Below are positions 16,329-25,486 of a stretch of DNA of 41,796 nt, one piece after another (position 1 is the stretch's first letter; each line of letters starts with the position of its first letter). The notes under the pieces were generated by a model that saw only the letters and a list, made by a program, of their open reading frames with translations, was not told the DNA's origin and did not search any database. Origin of the DNA: Bacteroidota bacterium (GTDB taxonomy: Bacteria; Bacteroidota; Bacteroidia; B-17B0; Aurantibacillaceae); contig JAHBTI010000027.1 in the NCBI GenBank assembly GCA_019638705.1, positions 1 to 41,796 on the forward strand, given 5' to 3'. The translations under genes and the position numbers were made by a program.

Positions 16329-17269
16329 TTTTCTTTTAAATTCACCAACATATTCTCCACCAATTTCGGTAAATCGTATTTTTCTTTCCAACTCCAATGC
16401 TCTCTGGCTTCTTTGTCGTTAATACTTTGGGGCCAACTTTCGGCAATGGCTTGGCGGAAATCGGGCTTGTAAGTAATCGTAAAATCGGGAATATGTTTTT
16501 TTATTTCTTCGGCAATTTCTTTTGGGCTGAAACTGATGCCCGATAAATTATAAGCACCGCGAATTTTAATTTTATCCGCAGGGGCTTGCATAATTTCAAT
16601 GGTGGCGCGAATGGCATCTTCCATGTGCATCATGGGCAATGCAGTGTTTTCACTCAAAAAACATTCGTAGGTTTTGTGTTTCAATGCTTCGTGAAAAATA
16701 TGCACGGCATAATCCGTAGTGCCGCCACCCGGTGCGCTTTTCCAGCCAATTAAACCCGGGTAACGCAAACTTCTGGCATCAACGCCGAATTTATTGTAAT
16801 ACCATTCGCACCAACGCTCGCCCGCTTGTTTGCTGATACCGTAAACGGTACTCGGCTCCATAATGGTGAATTGTGGCGTGTTTTGGCGCGGTGTGGTTGG
16901 TCCAAAAGCGGCAATGGAGCTGGGCCAATAAATTTGAGAAATGTGTTTTTCTTTCGCTAAATCCAACACATGAAACAAGCTTTCCATGTTCAGTTTCCAC
17001 GCAAACATAGGGTTTTGCTCACCTGTGGCAGAAAGCAAAGCCGCCAAATGATACACCTGCGTAACGCCGTGTTTTTTCACGATGTCAAACAAGGCGTTTT
17101 TATCTAAAGCATCTAATTTTTCAAAACTGTTGTTTGTGAAAATTCCTGTGTCTTTTAAATCGGAAGGAATAATATTCTTGTTTCCGTAAATTTTTGAAAG
17201 GCTTTCCGTCAGTTCAACGCCTATTTGACCGCCTGCGCCTATAATTAAGATTTTTTCTGTCGTGGACAT
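16316..17269 (-). CDS. L-threonine 3-dehydrogenase, SDR type
   Basis: The 317-residue protein is an extended short-chain dehydrogenase. It has the NAD-binding GAGGQIG (11-17), HLAALLSATGEQNP, the catalytic serine in YWPSSIAAFGP and the pair Tyr143/Lys147 in TVYGISK. The segment GLIGWKSAPGGGTTDYAVHIFHEALK is typical of the epimerase-like threonine dehydrogenases described from Flavobacterium, which oxidise threonine to 2-amino-3-ketobutyrate with NAD. A nucleotide-sugar epimerase is the alternative, but this segment argues against it. A -7 box lies about 45 bases upstream, and the gene ends in a terminator. The partner ligase (kbl) is not in the window. Confidence 0.82.
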   Translation of the reverse strand: MSTTEKILIIGAGGQIGVELTESLSKIYGNKNIIPSDLKDTGIFTNNSFEKLDALDKNALFDIVKKHGVTQVYHLAALLSATGEQNPMFAWKLNMESLFHVLDLAKEKHISQIYWPSSIAAFGPTTPRQNTPQFTIMEPSTVYGISKQAGERWCEWYYNKFGVDARSLRYPGLIGWKSAPGGGTTDYAVHIFHEALKHKTYECFLSENTALPMMHMEDAIRATIEIMQAPADKIKIRGAYNLSGISFSPKEIAEEIKKHIPDFTITYKPDFRQAIAESWPQSINDKEAREHWSWKEKYDLPKLVENMLVNLKEKALV

Positions 17270-17303
17270 GATTTATATCAGTTTATAAACTGTACTAATT
17301 TTT

Positions 17304-17311
17304 TATCTTTG
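17304..17311 (+). promoter_or_regulatory. Candidate -7 box towards trhO
   Basis: TATCTTTG fits TAnnTTTG. It directly abuts the opposite-strand box at 17312-17319, giving a face-to-face pair. No clear -33 TTTG is seen, and the leader to trhO would be over 120 bases, so this is tentative. Confidence 0.35.
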
Positions 17312-17319
17312 CAAACGTA
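17312..17319 (-). promoter_or_regulatory. -7 box of the threonine dehydrogenase promoter
   Basis: Read on the minus strand, TACGTTTG fits TAnnTTTG, with ATTG 20 bases further upstream as a partial -33 element. It lies 43 bases from the start codon at 17269. Confidence 0.5.
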
Positions 17320-17325
17320 ATAACA

Positions 17326-17404
17326 ATTAGTCAATTTGACAATTAGTTAATGAGACAATGCCTTTTAATTGTCTAATTGCCCAATTATCTCATTGTCTGA
17401 TTAA
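17326..17404. repeat. Periodic AATTAGnCAATT repeat
   Basis: Units such as ATTAGTCAATTTGACAATTA and TAATTGTCTAATTGCCCAAT run with a period of about 8-16 bases, and the two halves are partly complementary (TAATGAGACAATG against CATTGTCTGATTA). It sits in the divergent spacer between the dehydrogenase gene and trhO and looks like another dispersed palindromic intergenic unit. Confidence 0.5.
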
Positions 17405-17439
17405 ACATAGTATAACCTGCAATTATATCTATCAGAATT

Positions 17440-18504
17440 ATGGCATTATTAGTAAACAGAATTGACAAAAACGTTCTGAAGCAACGTTTAAAAGAAGAAC
17501 AAATTAAGCGCAAAACCATTTCGTTTTACCGCTACGTTCACATTCCAAATCCCGAACAGTTAAGAGATGAACTTTACAAAAAGTGGAACGAGTTTAATTG
17601 CTTCGGGCGAATTTACTTGGCTCACGAGGGCATTAACGCGCAAATGAGCGTGCCCGAAAATGAGTGGGATAATTTTGTGAAACACTTGTATTCACTTTCT
17701 TATTTTAAAGATGTGCCCTTTAAACACGCGGTGGACGGCAATGGAAAATCGTTTTACAAACTGATTGTGAAAGTGCGCCAAAAAATTGTGGCAGACGGCA
17801 TTCATGATAAAACCTTTGATGCTTCAAAAACAGGAACATATTTGAGCGCGAAAGAATTTAACGAAGCGATTTCTAACGAAAATACCATTGTGGTTGATAT
17901 GCGCAATCACTACGAAAGTGAAGTGGGAAGATTTGACCGCGCGTTTTGTCCCGATGCCGATACTTTCCGAGAAGAATTGCCTTTGGTTGTAGAACATTTA
18001 AAAGGTCAGGAAGACAAAAAAGTAATTATGTACTGCACAGGCGGCATTCGCTGCGAAAAAGCAAGCGCGTACTTAAAGCACAAAGGCTTTAAAGATGTGA
18101 ATCACTTGCACGGCGGCATTATCAGATACGCCGAAGAAGTGAAGGAACACAACTTGGAAAGCAAATTCAGAGGCATCAACTTTGTGTTTGACGAACGCAT
18201 TGGCGAACGCATTACCAGCGATGTGTTATCGGAATGCCACCAGTGCGGTACGCCCTGCGATACGCACGTTAATTGCAAAAACGACGATTGTCATTTGTTG
18301 TTTATTCAATGCCCTGCCTGTGCCGAAAAAATGAACGGCTGCTGCACGCCCGAATGTATGCACATTGCCGCGCTGCCAATAGAAGAACAACGTAAACTCC
18401 GCAAAGGCAGAATTAAACAAGGCGAAGAAAGTTTATCGGTGTATAAAAGCCGTTTGCGCCCGAATTTGAAAGAGATTTTGAAAGGAAATTTGCAGTTGAA
18501 ATAA
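17440..18504 (+). CDS. trhO: tRNA uridine(34) hydroxylase TrhO, rhodanese family
   Basis: TrhO (formerly YceA) hydroxylates uridine 34 of certain tRNAs, the first step to 5-carboxymethoxy- or methoxyuridine, using molecular oxygen. The 354-residue protein has an N-terminal acylphosphatase-like domain (FGRIYLAHEGINAQMSVP, residues 56-72), a rhodanese domain with the active loop CTGGIR (Cys199) and GFKDVNHLHGGI. The C-terminal region is cysteine-rich (CHQCGTPCDTHVNC, CPACAEKMNGCCTPEC) and likely binds zinc. Length fits the longer form found in Bacteroidota. It stands alone. Confidence 0.92.
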   Translation: MALLVNRIDKNVLKQRLKEEQIKRKTISFYRYVHIPNPEQLRDELYKKWNEFNCFGRIYLAHEGINAQMSVPENEWDNFVKHLYSLSYFKDVPFKHAVDGNGKSFYKLIVKVRQKIVADGIHDKTFDASKTGTYLSAKEFNEAISNENTIVVDMRNHYESEVGRFDRAFCPDADTFREELPLVVEHLKGQEDKKVIMYCTGGIRCEKASAYLKHKGFKDVNHLHGGIIRYAEEVKEHNLESKFRGINFVFDERIGERITSDVLSECHQCGTPCDTHVNCKNDDCHLLFIQCPACAEKMNGCCTPECMHIAALPIEEQRKLRKGRIKQGEESLSVYKSRLRPNLKEILKGNLQLK

Positions 18505-18510
18505 AATCCG

Positions 18511-18645
18511 TGTCCCTTCGAGTAGCCGACGATAGGAGGCGTATCGAGAAGTGCTTACGAAAATCCGTTCTCGATAACGCTTACGCCATAGCTTCAGCGT
18601 TGGCACATGGTTTGCAAAGAGGCAGCAAACCCACTCGAACTGACA
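18511..18645. repeat. Nested palindromic element (MITE- or REP-like)
   Basis: Outer arms TGTCCCTTCGAGT (18511-18523) and ACTCGAACTGACA (18633-18645) and inner arms GCGTATCGAGAA (18539-18550) and TTCTCGATAACGC (18568-18580) form a nested palindrome of 135 bases with no coding capacity. This TTCGAGTAGCC/CTCGAACTGACA pattern is a dispersed intergenic repeat type in Bacteroidota. It fills most of the 228-base gap after trhO. Confidence 0.6.
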
Positions 18646-18732
18646 GCTCCTATTTTTGAAATAACTCACAAATAATTACACACACTTTATTCGGATTTTT
18701 TATATTTACCTAAATTTTAAATTCACATAAAC

Positions 18733-19347
18733 ATGAAATCAAACATTTACAAACATCAACAAACAAACAAACAAAACGTTTGGAAAAAATCACTTTCACT
18801 CTTGTTATCGGGCATGGTAATGCTCGTGGCAATGTCCTGTCAAAAAACAAAAGACAGCGTTAATGAATTTACCGAATTTGATGTGGAATATTCTTCCAAC
18901 ATCAGTATTCCGTCATTTGGTACAGGTTCTGCAACGGCAGATACTATCGTTGCCGTGGATACAACCATGACCATAACCACGCCCGAAATCCCTACACAAA
19001 TGACAAGCAAAACTTCGGCGGCAAAAACCGCGCTTAACCTGATTGACGAAATCAAACTCACGCGATTTAATATTTCAACTTTGGGCAGTAATTTGAATTT
19101 TATTAAATCTCTGACTATTTATATTAAAACAGACGGCGCAGATGTGGAGGTAGCAAACGTGGCAGACATTCCCGAAAATGCAACGTCGGTATCTGCACAT
19201 TTAAGCGATGTGAACATAAAAGACCCGATGATAAAAGATAAGGTGCAGTTTAAAGTTATCGCCGCTTTTAAACTTGTACCCGACAGCACGCAAACTTCCT
19301 TAAAACTTGACCAAACCGTGCATGTAAAAGGAAAAAAATTACAATAA
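18733..19347 (+). CDS. Lipoprotein of unknown function
   Basis: The 204-residue protein has a long basic, asparagine/glutamine-rich start, a hydrophobic stretch (SLSLLLSGMVMLVAM) and a lipobox cysteine Cys36 (VAMSC), so it should be a lipid-anchored protein. The mature part (QKTKDSVNEFTEFDVEY..., LTRFNISTLGSNLNFIKSLTIYI, VQFKVIAAFKLVPDST) looks like a beta-sandwich. No family is recognised. It precedes the homogentisate dioxygenase gene by only six bases, so the two are probably co-transcribed, though no functional link is evident. Confidence 0.75.
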   Translation: MKSNIYKHQQTNKQNVWKKSLSLLLSGMVMLVAMSCQKTKDSVNEFTEFDVEYSSNISIPSFGTGSATADTIVAVDTTMTITTPEIPTQMTSKTSAAKTALNLIDEIKLTRFNISTLGSNLNFIKSLTIYIKTDGADVEVANVADIPENATSVSAHLSDVNIKDPMIKDKVQFKVIAAFKLVPDSTQTSLKLDQTVHVKGKKLQ

Positions 19348-19353
19348 AACAGT

Positions 19354-20511
19354 ATGCCAATCTATCACCAACTCGGAGAAATTCCGCAAAAACGACACGT
19401 TGTTTTTCAGCAAAAAGACGGTCGCCATTATTACGAACAACTTTTTGGAACGGAAGGTTTTTCGGGAATGTCTTCCTTACTTTATCATGTTCACCGCCCA
19501 ACGCAGGTAAAAGAAATTTTAAAGAGTTATTCCGTTGCGCCGAAAATTGCCGTGGAGAAAAATATTAAAGCCCTGTTGCTTCAAGGTTTTGATATAAAAC
19601 CAACAGCCGATTTTTTGGAAAGCAGAAAAACTTTGTTGGTAAACAGCGATTGTGCCATTGGCTTGGCTGCACCAACTGAAAGCCAAACAAACTATTTTTA
19701 CAAAAATGCCGATGCCGATGAAATGCTGTTTATCCACAAAGGGAAAGGCGTTTTAAAAACATTTATGGGAAATATTCCCTTTGAATACGGTGATTATCTC
19801 ATCATTCCGCGCGGCATGATTTATCAAATTCATTTTGAAACTTCGGACAACCGTTTGTTGTTTTGCGAAAGTTACGCGCCGTACTATACGCCACAGCGTT
19901 ACAAAAATTCGCAGGGGCAGTTATTGGAACATTCACCGTTTTGTGAACGCGATTACAAATTGCCTTCCAAGCTTGAAACGCATGATGAAAAAGGCGATTT
20001 CATTATTAAAATGAAAAAGGAAAATATGATGCACGACATTGTGTATGCCACGCACCCCTTTGATGTCGTGGGTTGGGACGGTTACAATTTCCCCTGGGGA
20101 TTTTCCATTCACAATTTTGAACCAATAACAGGGCGTTTGCACATGCCGCCGCCCATTCACCAAACCTTTGAAACTTCAACGTTTGTGGTGTGCAGTTTTT
20201 GTCCGCGTTTATATGATTATCACCCTTTGTCAATTCCTGCGCCGTATAATCACAGCAACATTGACAGCGACGAAGTGTTGTATTATGTGGACGGTGATTT
20301 TATGAGCCGCAACAATATTAAACAAGGTCATATTACTTTGCACCCGAAAGGTATTCCGCACGGACCGGCACCCGGCGCAATGGAGCGCAGCATAGGGCAA
20401 AAAGAAACGCAGGAACTCGCCGTGATGATTGACACCTTTAAACCACTCATGATTACGGAAGATGCCGTGAAAATTGATGACGGAAAATATTATAAGAGTT
20501 GGGTGGAGTGA
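19354..20511 (+). CDS. hmgA: Homogentisate 1,2-dioxygenase
   Basis: The enzyme opens the aromatic ring of homogentisate to maleylacetoacetate in tyrosine and phenylalanine breakdown, using non-haem iron. The 385-residue protein begins YHQLGEIPQKRHVVF and has two cupin folds. The second holds PPPIHQTFE, DEVLYYVDGDFMSR, GHITLHPKGIPHGPAPG and KETQELAVMIDTFKPL, which bring together the iron-binding His/Glu residues and the substrate pocket. It belongs to the short bacterial form. Fumarylacetoacetase and HPPD genes are not in the window. It sits six bases behind a lipoprotein gene. Confidence 0.9.
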   Translation: MPIYHQLGEIPQKRHVVFQQKDGRHYYEQLFGTEGFSGMSSLLYHVHRPTQVKEILKSYSVAPKIAVEKNIKALLLQGFDIKPTADFLESRKTLLVNSDCAIGLAAPTESQTNYFYKNADADEMLFIHKGKGVLKTFMGNIPFEYGDYLIIPRGMIYQIHFETSDNRLLFCESYAPYYTPQRYKNSQGQLLEHSPFCERDYKLPSKLETHDEKGDFIIKMKKENMMHDIVYATHPFDVVGWDGYNFPWGFSIHNFEPITGRLHMPPPIHQTFETSTFVVCSFCPRLYDYHPLSIPAPYNHSNIDSDEVLYYVDGDFMSRNNIKQGHITLHPKGIPHGPAPGAMERSIGQKETQELAVMIDTFKPLMITEDAVKIDDGKYYKSWVE

Positions 20512-20606
20512 AGTTGAGGATTTAAGGCTACAAAGAACGCAAAGTTAAACTATTGAACATTTTCAATGCCAAATGTTCAATTATCAATGTTACTTTTTGA
20601 AAAATC

Positions 20607-20632
20607 TCTGTACTCTCTGTGCCTCTGTGGTT
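20607..20632. repeat. Periodic CTCTGTG repeat upstream of clpX
   Basis: TCTGTACTCTCTGTGCCTCT runs on to GTGG; in reverse it is the CCACAGAGGCACAGAG unit common in intergenic DNA. A related forward fragment, CAAAGAACGCAAAG, lies about 80 bases upstream, so the two ends are partly complementary. It immediately precedes the clpX -7 box. Confidence 0.5.
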
Positions 20633-20639
20633 TTTTCAC

Positions 20640-20647
20640 TATCTTTG
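20640..20647 (+). promoter_or_regulatory. -7 box of clpX promoter
   Basis: TATCTTTG fits TAnnTTTG and would start transcription a few bases before the clpX ATG at 20666. The expected -33 TTTG is not evident; the periodic repeat occupies that position. Confidence 0.5.
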
Positions 20648-20665
20648 CCCTCCCCTAAAATCAAA

Positions 20666-21910
20666 ATGGCAAAAGACACCACCATACGTTGTTCTCTTTG
20701 TGGAAGAGACAAAAAAGAAACCAAAATTTTAATCGCGGGCATTAACGGGCATGTGTGCGACGGTTGCGTTACGCAGGCTTATGCCATAGTAAAAGACGAA
20801 ACAGGCGGCGAGCAAAAACAACAATTGCAATACGCACTTACTCTCTTAAAACCAAAAGCCATTAAAGAGCGTTTGGACGAATATGTGATTGGACAAAACG
20901 AAGCCAAAAAAACGCTGAGTGTGGCTGTTTACAACCATTTTAAACGCATTGCCCACAGCGAAAAAAACAATAAAGAAGAAGTTGAAATTGATAAATCAAA
21001 CCTCATTTTTGTGGGCGAAACAGGCACGGGAAAAACCTTATTGGCGCGTACTATTGCAAGTATGTTAAATGTTCCGTTTTGCATTGCCGATGCCACTGTG
21101 CTTACCGAAGCGGGCTATGTGGGCGAAGACGTAGAAAGCGTTTTAACCCGTTTGTTGCAAGCCGCCGATTACAATGTGGCTGCGGCAGAAAAAGGCATTG
21201 TGTTTATTGATGAGGTGGATAAAATTGCTCGCAAAAGCGATAACCCCTCTATAACCCGTGATGTGAGCGGCGAGGGCGTGCAGCAAGGATTGTTGAAATT
21301 GCTGGAGGGAACAACGGTAAACGTTCCGCCGCAAGGCGGGCGCAAGCACCCCGATGCAAAAATGATACAGGTAAACACCAGAAATATTTTATTTATCTGC
21401 GGCGGTGCGTTTGACGGCATTGAGAAAAAAATTGCCAAACGCCTGAACACACAAGCTGTTGGCTATTCGGCAAGCGTAAACGCGGCGGAAATTGACAAAG
21501 CCAATTTGTTGCAATACGTTTCCCCGCAAGATTTAAAATCGTTCGGTTTAATTCCCGAATTGATTGGTCGCTTGCCTGTGCTTACTTATTTAAAACCTTT
21601 GGACAGAGAAGCCTTGCGCCGCATTTTAACCGAACCGAAAAACGCGCTTATTAAGCAATACGAACAACTCTTTAAAATTGACGGGGTGCAATTGGAGTTT
21701 GAAGAGGAAGTATTGGATTTAATTGTGGACAAAGCCATTGAATTTAAACTTGGTGCACGCGGTTTGCGCGGTATTTGCGAAACTATAATGACCGACATTA
21801 TGTTTGCCTTGCCAAGCGAAGAAACAGCAACAAAACAATACACCGTTACGTTAGATTACGCTTTAGAGAAATTGAAAAATGCAAGGTTAAATCAGTTGAA
21901 AGTGGCGTAA
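20666..21910 (+). CDS. clpX: ATP-dependent Clp protease ATP-binding subunit ClpX
   Basis: ClpX unfolds tagged proteins and feeds them to ClpP. The 414-residue protein has the zinc-binding domain (Cys9, Cys12, Cys31, Cys34), Walker A GETGTGKT (117-124), Walker [13 protein letters not shown], the RKH loop in [11 protein letters not shown] and the sensor-2 arginine in [10 protein letters not shown]. The frame extends 31 codons upstream, but those codons cover the repeat and promoter, and the conserved protein begins [14 protein letters not shown], so the ATG at 20666 is correct. clpP is not adjacent. Confidence 0.96.
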   Translation: MAKDTTIRCSLCGRDKKETKILIAGINGHVCDGCVTQAYAIVKDETGGEQKQQLQYALTLLKPKAIKERLDEYVIGQNEAKKTLSVAVYNHFKRIAHSEKNNKEEVEIDKSNLIFVGETGTGKTLLARTIASMLNVPFCIADATVLTEAGYVGEDVESVLTRLLQAADYNVAAAEKGIVFIDEVDKIARKSDNPSITRDVSGEGVQQGLLKLLEGTTVNVPPQGGRKHPDAKMIQVNTRNILFICGGAFDGIEKKIAKRLNTQAVGYSASVNAAEIDKANLLQYVSPQDLKSFGLIPELIGRLPVLTYLKPLDREALRRILTEPKNALIKQYEQLFKIDGVQLEFEEEVLDLIVDKAIEFKLGARGLRGICETIMTDIMFALPSEETATKQYTVTLDYALEKLKNARLNQLKVA

Positions 21911-21942
21911 AGCCCTTACTTTGGAGGGGTTTGGGGAGGCTT
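21911..21942. repeat. C/G-rich dispersed repeat (copy 4, degenerate)
   Basis: AGCCCTTACTTTGGAGGGGT then TTGGGGAGGCTT resembles the units flanking sufB. It starts right after the clpX stop and lies between clpX and the sigma factor gene. Confidence 0.5.
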
Positions 21943-21956
21943 AAAAAAAATCAGTT

Positions 21957-22505
21957 GTGGCACAAGTTGAAGACAAAAAAATATTGGAACTCTTTCGCGT
22001 AGAGAAAACGCGAAACGAGGCTTTAACACATCTTATTGCCAAATACCAAACACGTTTGTACTGGCACATTCGCAAAATTGTGATTGACCACGACGACAGC
22101 GATGATGTATTGCAAAACACGTTTATTAAAGTTTGGAAAGGATTAGAAAATTTTAAAGAAGAAAGTCAGCTTTACACTTGGTTATACCGCATTGCTACGA
22201 ATGAGGCATTGGCACATTTGCGGCAAAAAAAACGGAAAAACACCACGTCCATTAACCCGATTGAGTACGAATTGAGCAAAAATCTGGAAAGCGACCATTA
22301 CTTTACGGGCGATGAAATTCAACTAAAATTGCAGCAAGCCATTTTAACTTTACCCGAAAAACAACGTTTGGTGTTTAATATGCGTTATTACGATGAAATG
22401 CCTTACGAGCAAATGTCAGCAGTATTGGAAACTTCGGTGGGCGCGCTGAAAGCGAGTTACCACATTGCCGCAAAAAAAGTTGAAGAATTTTTGTTGAAGA
22501 CTTAA
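21957..22505 (+). CDS. ECF-type RNA polymerase sigma factor
   Basis: A 182-residue sigma-70 family protein of the extracytoplasmic function class. Region 2 reads YWHIRKIVIDHDDSDDVLQNTFIKVWKGL with the WLYRIATNEALAHLR core binder. Region 4 reads LPEKQRLVFNMRYYDEMPYEQMSAVLETSVGALKASYH, the helix-turn-helix for the -35 region. The start is a GTG: an in-frame TAA lies 12 bases upstream and no ATG is available. It heads an operon with a membrane protein and a Spy-like periplasmic protein, the usual layout of an envelope-sensing sigma / anti-sigma module. Confidence 0.88.
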   Translation: MAQVEDKKILELFRVEKTRNEALTHLIAKYQTRLYWHIRKIVIDHDDSDDVLQNTFIKVWKGLENFKEESQLYTWLYRIATNEALAHLRQKKRKNTTSINPIEYELSKNLESDHYFTGDEIQLKLQQAILTLPEKQRLVFNMRYYDEMPYEQMSAVLETSVGALKASYHIAAKKVEEFLLKT

Positions 22506-22538
22506 ACCTTTGCCCAAAGCAATACTCTAATAAGCGCA

Positions 22539-23105
22539 ATGATTGAAGAACAAAATAATTTCAGTTTGCCCGAAGATTACTTTGATAACGCTTCAAAATC
22601 CATTTTTAATAAAATAGAATGGCAGGAAGAACACAAAGAATATCCCAACCTTTTAAAACACAGAAGTTTTGAGGTTTTTGGCGTTCCCGAAAATTATTTT
22701 GACGGAAGCGAACGTAAATTGGAAATGCTTACTTACGAAAAATTGACTTCGCTCAACAGACAAAATCCTTTTTCTGTTCCTGCAAATTACTTTGAAGAAA
22801 ACGAAACACGCTTGTTTACTTCTCTGAAAAAAGAAGCAAAAATCATTTCTTTATTCTCGCGCAGAAATTTGTATGCCGCAGCCGCAGGTTTGGTTGTTGC
22901 GCTTGGTTTTTGGTTTTACGGTTCGTTCTTTAATCCCACTCAAAACATAGACGACTGCAATACCTTGGCTTGCCTTGATAAAACGGATTTACTGAAATTA
23001 ACCGAATTGGAAAGCCTTGACAGCGACGATTTGTACAACATGGTGGATTTGGAAAAATTAGAACAACACTTAAACATAGACACAACAACCGAAGATTTTG
23101 AATAA
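22539..23105 (+). CDS. Probable anti-sigma factor with one membrane segment
   Basis: The 188-residue protein has a cytoplasmic N-terminal part with three copies of a short F-x-V/L-P-x-x-Y-F motif (residues 8-15 FSLPEDYF, 47-54 FGVPENYF, 78-85 FSVPANYF). One membrane helix follows (about 111-130), then an acidic periplasmic tail rich in Asp, Glu and Leu. It lies 33 bases behind the sigma gene. By position and topology it is probably the anti-sigma factor; no zinc-binding (ZAS) motif is present, so the fold is not the classical one. The assignment rests mainly on context. Confidence 0.65.
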   Translation: MIEEQNNFSLPEDYFDNASKSIFNKIEWQEEHKEYPNLLKHRSFEVFGVPENYFDGSERKLEMLTYEKLTSLNRQNPFSVPANYFEENETRLFTSLKKEAKIISLFSRRNLYAAAAGLVVALGFWFYGSFFNPTQNIDDCNTLACLDKTDLLKLTELESLDSDDLYNMVDLEKLEQHLNIDTTTEDFE

Positions 23106-23106
23106 C

Positions 23107-23538
23107 ATGAGCCGCTTTTTATACATCATTATTTTTTGCTTTGGCATTCAGGCAATGCCGCTATCGGCGCAAGAAAACAAGAAAGATAAAATTGAACAAT
23201 TGCGCGTGGCGTACATCAACAAACATTTGGAATTAAGCGAATCGGACGCGCAAAAATTTTGGATGGTGTATAACGAGTACAAACAAAAACAACGCGCTTC
23301 AAAACAAACCTACCGCCAAGCATTAAAGCAAAAACCCAAACCACTAAGCCAAGCCGATGCCGAAGAACTTTACCGCTTAGATTTGCAAATTCGGCAAACC
23401 GACCTTGATTTGCACAAACAGTACAGCCAAAAGCTAAAAGAGGTAATTGGTGTAAAAAAACTAATGGAACTTCAGCTTGCCGAACAGGCATTCAGGCGCG
23501 AAGTAGTAAATAATATCCGCGAGAGAGAAAAGCGGTAA
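23107..23538 (+). CDS. Spy/CpxP-like periplasmic protein
   Basis: The 143-residue protein has a signal peptide (SRFLYIIIFCFGIQAMPLSAQ) and a mature part that is almost wholly helical and charged (LELSESDAQKFWMVYNEYKQKQRASKQTYRQALKQ...). This resembles the Bacteroidota proteins distantly related to Spy/CpxP, which act as periplasmic chaperones or stress sensors. It starts one base after the previous stop (an upstream TTG at 23098 is less likely). As third gene of the sigma operon it may be its sensor or output. Confidence 0.7.
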   Translation: MSRFLYIIIFCFGIQAMPLSAQENKKDKIEQLRVAYINKHLELSESDAQKFWMVYNEYKQKQRASKQTYRQALKQKPKPLSQADAEELYRLDLQIRQTDLDLHKQYSQKLKEVIGVKKLMELQLAEQAFRREVVNNIREREKR

Positions 23539-23553
23539 GATTGACGGGTCAAA

Positions 23554-25413
23554 CTAAACTGCCAAGGCTTCTTCCACATCTTTCTCCACGCGCAGGTTTT
23601 CAATAATAAATTCCTGACGGTCTTGGGTGTTTTTGCCCATGTAATAACTCAGTAATTCCTGAATGCTTGCTCTTTGGTCAATCAGCACAGGCTCTAAGCG
23701 AATATCTTTTCCGATAAAATGCTTGAACTCATCGGGCGAAATTTCGCCCAAACCTTTAAAGCGCGTGATTTCAGGTTTCGGGCTTAGCTTGGCAATGGCG
23801 GCTTTGCGCTCTTCGTCGCTGTAACAATAAATGGTTTCTTTTTTATTGCGCACACGGAATAATGGTGTTTGCAAAATTTTGACATGATTATTTTTAATCA
23901 AATCGGGGAAAAATTGCAAAAAGAACGTGAGCAATAATAAACGAATGTGCATGCCATCCACATCGGCATCGGTGGCAATTACCACGTTGTTGTAACGCAA
24001 ATCGTCCAAACCGTCTTCAATATTTAAAGCAGATTGCAATAAATTAAATTCTTCATTTTCGTAAACTACTTTTTTGCCAAGCCCAAAACAATTCAGGGGT
24101 TTTCCTTTGAGGCTGAACACCGCTTGTGTATTCACATCGCGGGTTTTGGTAATAGAGCCGCTTGCAGAATCGCCCTCACAAATAAAAATGGTGGTTTCCA
24201 AACGGCGCACATCTTTTGTATCGTCTAAATGAATGCGGCAATCGCGCAATTTTTTGTTGTGGAGTGATGCTTTTTTTGCACGCTCACGCGCCAATTTTTG
24301 TATGCCCGAAAGTTCTTTGCGTTCGCGCTCATTCGCCAAAATTTTTGCTTCAATGGCTTTTGCCACTTCGGGATTTTTGTGCAAATAATTATCTAAATGC
24401 TGCTTAATAAAATCGCCGATAAAACTGCGAATGCTTTGCCCCTGCGGCGCAATATCATTTGAACCCAATTTTGTTTTTGTCTGCGATTCAAACACGGGTT
24501 CTTGCACTTTTACCGAAATGGCAGCCACAATGGATTTGCGAATGTCAGTTGGTTCAAATTCTTTTTTGTAAAATTCGCGCACGGTTTTTACAACCGCTTC
24601 TCTGAATGCTCCTAAATGCGTGCCGCCCTGCGTGGTGTATTGTCCGTTTACATAGCTGTAATATTCTTCGCTGAAATGTTCGTTGCTGTGTGTCATCGCC
24701 AATTCAATGTCCTCACCTTTCAAATGAATAACAGGATACAAAGTTTCGCCCGAAATATTTTTTTCCAATAAGTCTTTCAAGCCGTTGGCAGACTTGTACG
24801 ATTGTCCGTTGAGTGTAAGCGTTAAGCCTGTGTTGAGGAACGCATAATTCCAAACCATTGTGTCAAGATATTCATGTACAAAATGGTATTTTTTAAAAAT
24901 TGTATCATCAGGGCGAAACTCAACATAGGTTCCGTTTTTCTCGTTTGGCGCGGAAGCCAAGCGATGTTCTTTTACCAATTCGCCTTTGCTGAACTCGGCG
25001 GTTTTTGCTTGACCATCGCGGTAGGCAGTAACTTTAAAATGTATGGAAAGTGCGTTCACGGCTTTTGTACCCACACCATTTAAGCCGATAGATTTTTTAA
25101 ATGCTTCGCTGTCGTACTTGCCGCCCGTGTTCATTTTTGAAACAACCTCAACAACTTTTCCTAATGGAATTCCGCGCCCGTAGTCGCGCACTGAAACCAT
25201 GCCGTCTTTTACGTTGATTTCAATTTTGCTGCCTTCGCCCATCATAAATTCGTCAATGGAGTTATCCATCACTTCTTTCAGCAACACATAAATGCCATCG
25301 TCAAAGGCAGAGCCGTCGCCCAACTTACCGATGTACATTCCGGGGCGTGTACGAATGTGTTCCTGCCAATCTAAAGAGCGTATGTTGTCTTCTGTATAAT
25401 TTGATTTTGCCAT
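23554..25413 (-). CDS. parE: DNA topoisomerase IV subunit B
   Basis: The 619-residue protein is a type IIA topoisomerase ATPase subunit: [21 protein letters not shown] (Bergerat N-box), [22 protein letters not shown], the QTKTKLG loop, and the TOPRIM motifs EGDSASGS and [10 protein letters not shown]. It ends [25 protein letters not shown] instead of EGDSAGGS is the form typical of Bacteroidota ParE rather than GyrB. It lacks GyrB's insertions and is short. The partner parC is not adjacent: the gene is convergent with the Spy-like gene and divergent from ruvA. Confidence 0.88.
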   Translation of the reverse strand: MAKSNYTEDNIRSLDWQEHIRTRPGMYIGKLGDGSAFDDGIYVLLKEVMDNSIDEFMMGEGSKIEINVKDGMVSVRDYGRGIPLGKVVEVVSKMNTGGKYDSEAFKKSIGLNGVGTKAVNALSIHFKVTAYRDGQAKTAEFSKGELVKEHRLASAPNEKNGTYVEFRPDDTIFKKYHFVHEYLDTMVWNYAFLNTGLTLTLNGQSYKSANGLKDLLEKNISGETLYPVIHLKGEDIELAMTHSNEHFSEEYYSYVNGQYTTQGGTHLGAFREAVVKTVREFYKKEFEPTDIRKSIVAAISVKVQEPVFESQTKTKLGSNDIAPQGQSIRSFIGDFIKQHLDNYLHKNPEVAKAIEAKILANERERKELSGIQKLARERAKKASLHNKKLRDCRIHLDDTKDVRRLETTIFICEGDSASGSITKTRDVNTQAVFSLKGKPLNCFGLGKKVVYENEEFNLLQSALNIEDGLDDLRYNNVVIATDADVDGMHIRLLLLTFFLQFFPDLIKNNHVKILQTPLFRVRNKKETIYCYSDEERKAAIAKLSPKPEITRFKGLGEISPDEFKHFIGKDIRLEPVLIDQRASIQELLSYYMGKNTQDRQEFIIENLRVEKDVEEALAV

Positions 25414-25486
25414 GTTTTAGTTTAAAGTTTGTAAAGCGTTTGCGAAGATAAAAATTTTTGCTGCTAAGGAATTGCGGAATTATTAA

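Noticed and set aside
18601..18616. Sigma-54 promoter of the lipoprotein-hmgA pair as a firm call
   Set aside because: It lies in a dispersed repeat, deviates from consensus at one position and is over 100 bases from the gene, so it is kept only as a finding.
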